Part shown: piece after piece, positions 8,568-16,911 of the stretch
Layout of the letters: each line of letters begins with the position of its first letter
Numbering within the stretch: position 1 is the stretch's first letter
Assembly (NCBI GenBank): GCA_011763485.2
Contig: JAANSK020286823.1
Location: forward strand, 1-20,216
Source of the DNA: Isoetes engelmannii
Taxonomy: Eukaryota > Streptophyta > Lycopodiopsida > Isoetales > Isoetaceae
Direction: 5' to 3'
DNA: 20,216 nt
Program-made: the position numbers and the translations under genes
Notes under the pieces: model-generated
Told to the model about the DNA's origin: nothing
What the model saw: the letters and a program-made list of their open reading frames with translations, nothing else
Databases searched by the model: none

Positions 8568-10130
8568 CTAAGGACAGTTCAAATTATCAGCCAATGCAAT
8601 GCATTCCTTGTACCTGAAGCACGTAGTGATGTGATCATTCGCCATTCCGGCGGCCTGCATGAAAGAATAGACTACTGTTGGCCCAACTTGCCTAAACCCT
8701 CTCTTCACAAGTTCCCTGCTTATCAATTCCGACTTTGAGCTTTTTGAAGGCAGCTGTGTTGCAATCCGGCAGGCAGTCACAATTGGCTTCCGATTGAAAA
8801 ATCCCCAAATGAAATTATCGAAGGACCCAAATTCCTGCATAATCTGAAACACCCACATGCAAATTAGATCAAAGCTAAATGCCTGCACAGGTTGAGGAAG
8901 AAATATCCTTATCAAACAAAATAAATGGAATAATTCTAAGAAACGGTTAAGATTCTGACGAACCTGCAGGACACCTTTGGCATTTTCTACAACACCCTCC
9001 ATCTTTCCGTCTTGTTGAAGAATGTCCAATTCAGCCTTCAGAGACGCAACCTTCTTGTGATCGAAACTTGCAACCACCACTGGGTCGAAGTCCTTGAATG
9101 CAGCTCTGAAGCACAGAAGAATTGTCAGAATTGGGGACAAAATTAGGAGGGAGAAGAGGTTTGTTCTGCTCCAAAGGACAAAAGATTAAACTGTTGCAGG
9201 TACTCACCGATATTGCTCACGTTTTGCTACAATGGAAGACCAGCTGTGCTCTGCTTGGGCTCCTGCTAAGATCAACAGCTCGAAAAGATTCCTGTACAGG
9301 AAACCAAACACAACCTGGTCAACTTCCATCAGATATTGTAATGTAACATGAAAAGTGAAAAAAACAAATTAAGTTCGTACTTGTCATCGTGAACAGGAAC
9401 TCCCCACTCATCATCGTGATAAGCTACATAGGCTGGGTCTGCAGCAAAATCACGGGAAATTTGGCATTCAATTCACATTGAAAAGGAAACCAGATTGGCA
9501 GCATTACATTATTGGTTAAAGAATGTCCTTACCACTTTGTGATGTGATCCATCCGCACCTTTTCTTCAGAACTTTGGGTGAAAAGGGCGAATCTGCAGCT
9601 GAAGTTGGAGAAATTTTTGCCAGGTCCACACCTCCTCTGTTTCTAGGCGACATGAAAATCTTAGGTGTTCTTGGAGTAGCAGGGGACCTTAATGGAGAAT
9701 CTATTGCCGACTTAAGCCGAGGAGAACCTAATGAAAGCTTAGCTTTTGGAGTTTGAGCCCCCCTTGGCGATCTAATAACTGGAGATGAAACTTCCAGCCC
9801 CTGCATTGAAATCTTCTTTACTTTTCTAGCCGGTGTTACGGCACAGAGCTCCTTTTCATCAATCTGATTGCCAATAACTTGATCATTTGACTTAATTGAA
9901 GCATCTTCCGCCGGATTAAAGGCATCAATCCTCACAGATTCAATCTTCTCGGACAAGACAAATGCCTCCAAAGATTTCTTGGCGACGGCTTTCTGTTTTT
10001 GAGGAGAGGAAATTTTAGGAGATTTGGGAAGTACCTTAGGCTGAGTACGTCTAAGAACTGGCCGGCCGTCCTCAGGAGCGGTTATTACTTTTCCTTGTGG
10101 CCGCGGATTAATTCTTGCCTCGGAAGCCAT
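8568..10130 (-). CDS. DNA-3-methyladenine glycosylase I (Tag family), 5 exons, 385 aa
   Basis: Predicted exons (minus): 10130-9533, 9438-9381, 9291-9208, 9105-8964, 8843-8568. All introns are GT-AG and all phases agree. The enzyme family excises 3-methyladenine from alkylated DNA to start base excision repair, presumably in the nucleus. The catalytic domain runs from CGW (192-194) to about 372. It contains DPAYVAYHDDEWGVPVHDD (200-218), SFDNFIWGF (301-309) and GFRQVGPTVVYSFMQAAG (343-360). The four Tag zinc ligands are visible as C192, H207, H365 and C369. E. coli Glu38 aligns by eye with Ala228; I recall similar losses in plant homologues but could not check. Residues 1-190 are a basic, low-complexity extension with about fifteen Ser/Thr-Pro pairs, probably disordered and possibly a CDK or MAPK target. 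ATG 10130 is chosen because the upstream in-frame codon at 10169 is GTG. Confidence 0.9.
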
Positions 10131-10710
10131 AGCCACGGCTTTATCTCTGTTCGGTGTCAAAAGAATCACAAAATCTTCGCTTAATGCTGATCTTTTCTAT
10201 TCCAGAGGCGAGCATCCACAGCCAGCCATGCTTCCAATTCTGAAAAATGCTGCAGAAACTGCGGGAAACGAGAAAAGATTTGGGAAAAAGCAGGGCGGAA
10301 GCAAGATTGATGCAAAATTTCAAGGATGATGGATATAGAAGGCACGCTATTGAAGGAAGAAGACGCCGGAGTTGGCTATGGCGGTGAAGGGCAAAGCGGG
10401 AAGAAATGGGGTATCTTGTCTGCGAGCTCACACGTTTGTTTGTTCACGATATAAGGAGCAAGGGGAAGAAAAATAATTTATTTTATCTATTTACTAATTA
10501 CTTTTCGTTATTATTTGTTTATATATATCTTTATAAATTAGTTTGCCGTTGTCAATCTATTCGTTGGCTCGCATTTTCCTTTTCAATGCCACGTGTATGG
10601 GCCAAAATGTGGGACCTGTCCAGCGAATGCCAGGCTGCCACTTGGCCTCTATTCTTTATCCTTCTAGACCACTAATTGCTCAAAAAAGAAAAAACTAAAT
10701 TGCTCATTTG
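10131..10710 (-). promoter_or_regulatory. Upstream region of the glycosylase gene with G-box and TATA-like motif
   Basis: Upstream of the minus-strand start, a TATAAAGATA motif (about 10535-10526) could be the TATA box, giving a leader of roughly 360 nt. A G-box, CCACGTGT (10589-10596, core CACGTG at 10590-10595), lies about 55-60 bp further upstream, followed by TGGGCC. G-boxes are bound by bZIP and bHLH factors, and ACGTGT is also an ABA-response core, so light or stress control is possible. ORFs in this stretch look like chance reading frames of the leader. Confidence 0.4.
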
Positions 10711-10712
10711 TA

Positions 10713-10731
10713 TTTTTTTTTTTTTTTTTTT
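10713..10731. repeat. Homopolymer T run
   Basis: Nineteen consecutive T bases followed by AAAGG. It may be the poly(A) tail of an old minus-strand retroposed sequence, but no source sequence was recognised beside it. Confidence 0.9.
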
Positions 10732-10739
10732 AAAGGACG

Positions 10740-11256
10740 TCAATTAAATTGCTCAACTTGTTGTTCGGTATGTAACAAAGAAGATCAATATGGCTCGGGC
10801 GTAACATCGTATGTTCAGCTTTATCACGCCTTGTTTACAACTACTCATATCCTCTGTCTGGAAACGTTTTGACCCCTCTAGAACTTGTTCATGCATCAAC
10901 AAACATGCCCTGGCCCATTGCTACATGCTATCTATTTCAAAAACATTCGCATCGAAATGTCATTCCTGATGTTCACAGACATGAATGCCTGAGGGTCTAA
11001 CACGCTATTTAGCAAATGCGAAGGTATATAATTTTCACTTCCTTAAATAATTTTTTCTTTGGCAAGTCCTGCTGTGTTTCCTTTCATTTTACATTTTTTC
11101 TTTGCTTCCTTTACTTTTCCGATCTTCTGATGATGACATACAGACCAAATCGAGAGGGTCAAAAGGAATAGCTGAAACCTAGTAAGTAACTCTTGATGCA
11201 TCTTCATTACTAGTATATATGGACCTTAAGCTACCTGATGTAGCTATATCTTTTTT
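10740..11256. other. Region without recognised gene
   Basis: AT-rich sequence with pyrimidine tracts near 11040-11120. No coding family, RNA gene or transposon end was recognised. Confidence 0.4.
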
Positions 11257-11329
11257 CTTTTTCATTCCATCCTTTTGTGTTGTCATCCAAAAAATCATAT
11301 GAAATTGGAACATACTACAATATGAGACA

Positions 11330-11877
11330 AAATGGAAATAGGGTCACTATTTTTCTCTGGTGTCCAATATAGTGCTGCCATGTGGCAGTCCCACACTGTG
11401 GAATGGAAGTCGACTCTCTCCATTCGGCACGACTGATTCTCTAGGTCACTGCCCTGTTTCGACTGCCATGTTTCTCGAGCTCTTCAATTGCACCGGGCAT
11501 TGCGGGATCGTCTTCATAAGTGCTCTGCAAGCATCATTACATAAGGGCTCTAATTTTCTATAAGCATATGTTTTTCATAAGGGCCCTGCAAGCATCGTTA
11601 CACGACCCCTTGTGGGCAAAGTTTTGCAAGATCTTTACAGGGTACAGTTTTCGCAAGGCAAGATCTTGCAGGACAGGGCAGTTATATTTTTGCCCGATTT
11701 TCTCAACCAGGACCGAATCTATTCAAAGAAAGTCAGATCTTCAAAGAAAGTGAGAGATCATCAGAAAAACAGTTCTTCTATTTCCATTTTGTAGGGTAAT
11801 GGCATTTGGTTTGCCGAGGGTCGCAACAGCCACCAGATAAACATGGAATTGCATCCCAAATGCCATTCCCCTATATA
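11330..11877. mobile_element. Insertion of about 550 bp ending in a foldback
   Basis: This block is absent from the paralogous site near 12069-12073. It has no long ORF of known family. It contains a degraded internal direct repeat, CTGCAAGCATC(A/G)TTACA (about 11526 and 11588), and ends in the inverted repeat 11794-11871. Its right end carries CCATTCCCCTATATA. The left end (AAATAGGGTCAC, near 11336) is a poor partner, so the exact boundaries are uncertain. It is most likely a non-autonomous DNA transposon or a retroposed fragment. Confidence 0.45.
11794..11871. mobile_element. MITE-like inverted repeat, 78 bp
   Basis: Left arm GGGTAATGGCATTTGG (11794-11809) and right arm CCAAATGCCATTCCCC (11856-11871) pair with 15 of 16 matches. 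TA flanks both arms (11792-11793 and 11872-11873). The outer nine bases match those of the 114-bp element at 7204-7317, and CTTCTAT lies shortly upstream in both cases. The inner halves of the arms differ, so they are at best related subfamilies. Confidence 0.6.
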
Positions 11878-12147
11878 GGACTACATCAAACTACACTACA
11901 GACACAAACATGCGGAGGATTGTACCTCTGAACCGATTCTAAACAACATCAATTCTTTTGTAAATGAATGCCATGTGCCTTGCTCCCTTCTTTTTCTTTT
12001 TCATTCTTCCTTTTGTGTTGTCGTCAAAGAAAATCAATACGAAATTGGAAAGTACTACAATATGAGACATGACTATATCAAACTACACTATAGACACAAA
12101 CATGTGGAAAAACAACATCAATTCTTTTGTAAATGAATGTCGTGTGC

Positions 12148-13961
12148 CCTGCCAACTATCGCACGATTATTATCAAAATTGTTGGCCGGTATACTCGAGC
12201 AGCAACTGGCGAAGTGGGCAGAGGCAATAGCAGTGCGTGCACTGACACAAGCAGATTTTCGGCTTGAACACACCTGACCATATTTTTACCTTATGTGCCT
12301 TGATAGAAGATAGCAAAAACAAGCGTCAGGATCCGTATTGCTGTTTTGTGGACTTACAAAAGCCTTTGACACAGTCCCTAGGGTGAAGCTGTGGGAAAGA
12401 TTAATCAGATTCGGGTGTTCCAGAGGGCATGCGAAATACAGTCTACATAGTATATGAAACCTCCTCTGCCCAAATGCAACATTCAGGGAGGATTATCCAT
12501 AGTAGAATTGGGGTTTGGCAAGGCTGCCCAGTATCTCCTGCACTCTTTGGGTTGTACATTGATCAGCTGGAGGAATGGCTCGCACAACATGGAGAGCTAG
12601 GCTCCTTGACTGCATCATCCAGCAACTCATATATGCGGATACGTTGACCTCCTAGCATACAATCCATCTAGCCATGCAACAACATCTGGATGCCCTCAGT
12701 ACCTTCTGCCATGCAACAGATATGCGCGTCAACTTAGCCAAAACTAAGGTGCTACTTGTGCCATCTTCGAGACAACAGAGACAATCTCACTTCATAAGGC
12801 CAAGATGTGGTGGAGACATACACATACTTGGGAGTGGAGTTCCCTACAACAACATACTGGGATACTTGTATCACACAGCGGGCCATGGCAGGTTGGAAAG
12901 CTTTCTATGCAATGCAGAACAACTCTCACATAGCAGACTTTTATGACTGGCCACACCAGTCGCACTTGTTCAGGGTATGGAGTGGAAGTATGGGGGCAGT
13001 GATAGCAGTGCTACTTGGAAGGACTTGGAATGGGTATACAAAAAGCCTTTTTGACCCGAGCACTTGGAGTCAAACCCACAGTCCCATATCAGATTCTTCT
13101 ACAAGAGACTGGGTCCCTGCCTCTTCAAAGAGCTGTTCTTGCATGTCATAACCTCTATTGTCAAAAGGTAAGCACGGGGGATTCACGCCTTCCAAGCCTC
13201 GCCTACGCCATGGTCATGGACGCACAACAACTCAAAGCCCGCTAGAAGGAGATGAGATCTACATGGTTCTCCAGATGGAGGGTCCAGGAACACAAGTGCA
13301 TACAGGTGAATAACGAAGGGGATCACAATCAGCTGAAACAATATCTGGACACAGGTTTCCAAAGTAGGCTTCGAATGCTTTAGAGATGGTGAAAACATCT
13401 GACTACAAAAGCAAATCAAACCTACACTTGCCAAGAGTCCACAATGGTACCGGCTAGCACATCTGCCTATGAAGAAGTGTAGAGCGATTGCCTCCATTTG
13501 CACAGGAGCACATCGCCTAAGAATCGAGATAGGCAGATGGGCTTGGGAACATGGAGAAAAGAGGATTTGCTAATGTGCCAGCTGGGAGTTGTAGAAGATG
13601 AGAGTCACACTCTTCAACACTGCCCGGCACTTGCAGCTATCCGAGCTCGCTATGAGGGGTTGGCAACACCTAACCAACTGCTACATGTGATAATGAGAAC
13701 ATTTCCAGTGGGAACATTGGCATCATACATTCAGAAGATATTGGAAAGCGAACTCAATTATGCCCTGATTATCACACAACAATTTACAAAGTACAATATG
13801 TATAGTTTTGTCAGCAAGCCTATTACTGCTAAGATTTTTCCCTCGAGAACCCTTCGGGGCGGGGTTTCTTTAACCTTGGACAATAATAGGTCTGCTTTGT
13901 TGTTTGAGTCCCATAGCCACGGGTCTTTGTGGACGATAAAAGTGCAATTCAATTCAATTCG
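12148..13961 (+). mobile_element. Degenerate non-LTR retrotransposon (LINE), ORF2 part, 5'-truncated
   Basis: The copy starts within the reverse transcriptase fingers (PANYRTIII, 12148). It then shows CFVDLQK shifted into AFDTVPR (about 12340-12382, motif A with Asp) and GVWQGCPVSPALFGLYID (about 12509-12562). Motif C survives only as YADT (about 12631-12642). Next come HLDALSTFCHATDMRVNLAK (thumb), TYTYLGVEF (near 12815-12840) and QKAFLTRALGVKPTVPYQ. The C-terminal region has HRLRIEIGRWAW and a decayed zinc-knuckle-like VVEDESHTLQHC (about 13590-13625). Several frame changes and stops separate these pieces. The 3' end is CCCATAGCCACGGGTCTTTG, then GGACGATAAAA and a CAATT repeat tail (13945-13960). 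No endonuclease domain or ORF1 is present. The clade is not assigned. Confidence 0.88.
13849..13866 (+). other. Predicted C(UUCG)G hairpin near the LINE 3' end
   Basis: ACCC-TTCG-GGGC can fold in RNA as a stem closed by a C(UUCG)G tetraloop. Outer pairing AGAA with TTTCT is possible. The second LINE copy has ACCC-TTTG-GGGG at the equivalent point, so the loop has decayed there or varied. Confidence 0.45.
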
Positions 13962-13977
13962 ACTCCAAAATTAATAA

Positions 13978-14195
13978 TGACATCATTTAATAATCAACAG
14001 TCTTGGATCATTTGAACTTGACAGGTTGAAGAGTGTTGAGTATATGAGGCAAGCAATAGAATAGAATAAATTTGAATTATTTTTATTGACATCATTTAAT
14101 AATCAACAATCTTGGATCATTTGAACTTGACAGGTTGAAGAGTGTTGAGTATATGAGGCAAGCAATAGAATAGAATAAATTGAATTTTTTTTATT
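13978..14195. repeat. 109-bp tandem duplication next to a LINE 3' end
   Basis: The unit begins TGACATCATTTAATAATCAA and occurs at 13978-14086 and 14087-14195, with few differences apart from the A/T-rich end. The right end of each unit (GAATAAAT..TTTTATT) looks like the tail of the minus-strand LINE that follows. The duplication may therefore have taken in a tail, or two elements inserted at related sites. Confidence 0.85.
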
Positions 14196-15228
14196 GTCTG
14201 CATAGACCAAAGGTTTATGAGACCCAATCCAAGCAGCAACACATTAAGCCCATTGCTCTACAAGATAAAATAAACCTGCCCCCAAAGGGTTTTCGAGAGA
14301 GAAACCTTAGTAGTAATGAGGTTGTTGATGAAGTGTACATACGTACAGGTCCATGTGTTGATGAAGACCATAATTGAGCTCACCTTTTAAGAACCTCCAG
14401 GATGTAGTATACTAGTGCCATCGTCTGCAAGAGTACATTTAGAGTATCATTAGGTGTAATCAAATAGACATATTGTGTTTCAATTGTAAAATAGGCTGAA
14501 CATATGAAGAGTATGGCAATCGACTACAATCGCTCCCATTTAGCAACATCAATATATTCTATTTTCACGTTCCTCATATGTTCATTTGCCTATTTCAATT
14601 CTAAGACGGTGAGCACTTGTGCGAATCAATGCAATTGCCCTATGTCTATCTTCGTGGGCAAATGTATTAAGAAATATATATTGTTGAAGATCACATGCAA
14701 GTCTGTGATTAATCTGGTTTTTGTGGTATGATGTCTTAATATCTCCAAGGCACTGACATCCCAAAGTATGTGATCTTCATTGCTCTACACTCATACACAT
14801 GCATGTTCCTGTATATTCCATCTCGAAAACCAAGTTGTGTCTTTCTCCTTCCAACAGGCTTTAAGATGTTGTGGACCCATGGCTATTGTGTAGGCATGGT
14901 TTGGAAGTCGAGTGTTTTCCATATCGACCACTTTCTGACATTGTAGTATGTGTTGCTCTAGATCAACACATTGAAGAGGAAGGAATCATGTCCCTTGCAG
15001 AAAAAATTGATAAGGAACTGTGGTCTTGACTCCAAGAGCTAGAGTAAAAAAGGCTTTTTGGATGTGCCCAAAGTCATCCCATAAGTGATATTACTGGACT
15101 CCATACTACTCCTCCATATAGAAGAAGCGGCACCATCAAAAAACTCAGAACAAGTGTGTCTGATGGGATCAGTCATAAAGCTATATACATAAAACAAATT
15201 TACATCTTGGAGCTGCATATGATGGTTT
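14176..15228 (-). mobile_element. Second copy of the same LINE family, minus strand, 5'-truncated
   Basis: Reading down from 15228, translated pieces parallel the plus-strand LINE. They run DLEWVQK-like to FTLALGVKTTVPYQFFLQGT, CQKVVDMENTRLPNHAYTIA, QHLKACWKEKDTTWFSRWNI and QEHACV, then RAIALIRTSAHRLRIEIGK (14764-14582), which aligns with RAIASICTGAHRLRIEIGR of the first copy. Non-coding 3' sequence follows, homologous to the first copy: TCTCTCGAAAACCCTTTGGG, then GGGTCTCATAAACCTTTGG, GACAATAAAA and an AATTCAATTT tail near 14180. It lacks the reverse transcriptase core, and stops and frame changes are frequent. Confidence 0.85.
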
Positions 15229-15248
15229 TTTATCGATTAAGAGTGTGA

Positions 15249-15323
15249 ATTGAATCAAATTGAACTAAAATGAATTTTATTGTCAACGGAGATCAAAAGG
15301 TCTATGGGACCCAACAACAACAA

Positions 15324-15359
<36 letters not shown>

Positions 15360-15395
15360 CAACAGAAGAAGAGAGCAAGCTTTACTTATTGCAAC
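15249..15395 (-). mobile_element. Third LINE 3' end of the same family
   Basis: On the minus strand GGGTCCCATAGACCTTTTGA and GACAATAAAATTCATTT match the shared 3' end of the other two LINE copies, with a TTCAATTTGATTCAATTC tail. Only the 3' end is preserved. Upstream of the match the sequence passes through the CAG/CAA microsatellite and then into unrelated DNA. It abuts the truncated 5' end of the second copy, so two insertions lie nearly end to end in the same orientation. Confidence 0.75.
15312..15363. repeat. (CAA)n(CAG)n microsatellite
   Basis: Runs of CAA, then CAG (about 10 units), then mixed CAA/CAG. On the minus strand it sits exactly where the other LINE copies have TGCTTTGTTGTT or TGTTGCTGCTTGG, so it probably expanded from that LINE sequence. 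Confidence 0.95.
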
Positions 15396-15417
15396 ATGTC
15401 TTTCTAGCAAATAAACA

Positions 15418-15797
15418 TTGGAACAACTAATGGGCTCCTCTCCATAGCTTTGTTGTGGTCATTCCTGTGGTTACTGTAGGCAGTACTGCTTTCTCGTTGC
15501 TGATGAAGTACTGTATCATGTGTTTCATCAGGTACGTCTTTCATCAGGTGTGCCTGATATGACATGGAACCCCTGTGCTTCTCTTGTGATTGCGTCGTAG
15601 ACTTGTGCTTGTTCGTCTGATAGTGTTGCATTCAGTGTTGAGTTGATTGAGACATTTGGTTGGTCTATTTGTGGCGCTTGGTCTGTATGCTCTTGGTGTT
15701 CGTCTGTGTTTGGGTGAGGAGGAGTATTGGGTTGTATAAGGAGAGAGCCGGATCTGCCATATGGCAGTGGAGGCATACAATTGTTACAATAGCCCAC
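15418..15797 (-). pseudogene. PIF1-like helicase fragment (possible Helitron remnant)
   Basis: On the minus strand LSDEQAQVYDAITREAQGFH, then VISGT, matches the start of PIF1-type DNA helicases, which unwind DNA 5' to 3' using a Walker A loop. After a frame change, YLMKHMIQYFISNEKAVL and TTGMTTTKLWRGAH continue the same domain. The Walker A GxxGxGKT is missing: the segment instead reads TPDERRT, and the DNA there holds two ACCTGATGAAA words, pointing to a local duplication or replacement. About 50 in-frame polar residues (Pro, Gln, Asn, Thr) precede the domain. Helitron transposons encode a PIF1-type helicase, but no Rep motif or Helitron end was found, so host or Helitron origin remains open. 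Confidence 0.65.
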
Positions 15798-15799
15798 AA

Positions 15800-16812
15800 G
15801 GTATATATGGATTATTTGCTATATTTGAATTATATCTTGATTTCCTCCAATGGTGGGGAAATCATATGCTAAGGTGGAAAAGGAAGTTTGACCCCATCGT
15901 ACATTTGGCAGATGGTGGAGAATCTAGCAAAGGGAATATATGTGGGAATATTATGCAAATCAATGACCACAATTTCACGATAATAGAAAACAAATGATGA
16001 TGGTTTTGCCTTCCACTTTTTTCAAAAACTTGTAATGCATTGTCTGGCCCTTTATATTTTCCGTAACTGCCATTAATACAACTGAATTAAGTCAACTACA
16101 TATTCCAAGCTGGATAGGGTTAGCATATAAATGTGGATCTATTTGAGGGTATACCAGCTATCACAACTTCCTTAACTGTCATAGCTCTCCAGTCTTTGGC
16201 AAGCCAGACAACCCAACATGTTATATGTACTACAATTCCAGTTGTCCAAGCTATAATACCCTTCTTTTGCTTGTACTTTGTACTACCTACTTGCCATATT
16301 TGTTAATAACATAAGCCGTCAATGTCCGTTTCTAATGTAACAACAACAATATAATCTTCTTTAGCTTGTCCTCAGCAGAAAAGATGCGATATTTTTGGCA
16401 AGCATTGTGTAGAACTACTGCAAACCTTGGCATCTATGTCCTTGATTTTCTATTTGGTGGATGTTTAGCAACTCGAGACTGGTCTTAGAGCTTGAATTAC
16501 CAGTTGAAATGGCAAAGCAATATAAATCTGATAAAATTCCACTCAAGAAACCTGATAGAATTCCTATATACATGGGTAGCAATACGATTGCTCAGTCTAT
16601 TATGTGCAGTGATGATCAAAATTACGAGCATTTGCGTTGTGCAAAGCAACTAATTGCATATATTCTAGCTCTTATTCTTTGCCATAAAAAATCATTAAAA
16701 ACTTTATCAGCACTTTCTTCTTGAAGACATGCTCAGCTCTTACAATTATGCTTCAACTATTCAAAGCACCATTGTGTTCCAATGTAACAAAGTTCGTGCA
16801 TTTGCAGAGACT
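15800..16812. other. Region without recognised gene
   Basis: AT-rich. Short ORFs at 15761-15997 and 16461-16724 (+) show no family I recognise and their codon usage is unconvincing. No structural RNA or transposon ends were identified. Confidence 0.4.
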
Positions 16813-16815
16813 AAA

Positions 16816-16880
16816 AGATAAGATAAGATAAGACAAGATAAGATAAGATAAGATAAGATAAGATAAGATAAGATAAGATA

Positions 16881-16910
<30 letters not shown>
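16816..16910. repeat. (AGATA)n pentanucleotide array
   Basis: Nineteen five-base units with a single AGACA variant. It directly follows the minus-strand element's 3' sequence (GTCGACGTTAAAAATACTAT read on the minus strand). It is best read as that element's simple-sequence tail, of the form (TATCT)n on its sense strand. Confidence 0.95.

Positions 16911-16911
<1 letters not shown>

Larger units (their letters stand above)
11257..12146. repeat. Tandem two-part repeat with an insertion in the first unit
   Basis: A two-part unit is present twice. Part Y (11257-11329 and about 11995-12069) is pyrimidine-rich and then reads AAATTGGAA..TACTACAATATGAGACA. Part X (about 11883-11980 and 12073-12146) reads ATCAAACTACACTA then GACACAAACATG and CAACATCAATTCTTTTGTAA. 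In the second unit Y runs directly into X. In the first, about 550 bp (11330-11877) separates them. The second unit therefore records the uninserted arrangement. The 3' end of the second unit is cut by the LINE beginning at about 12148. Confidence 0.7.

Noticed and set aside
9516-10169. Start of the glycosylase at 10169
   Set aside because: That codon is GTG; the first in-frame ATG, at 10130, is the plausible plant start.
10141-10431. 96-residue minus-strand ORF upstream of the glycosylase
   Set aside because: It overlaps the predicted 5' leader and shows no recognisable domain; most likely a chance frame.
16461-16724. 87-residue ORF (LELELPVEMAKQYKSDKIP)
   Set aside because: No family recognised, and no splice-linked neighbours continue it.
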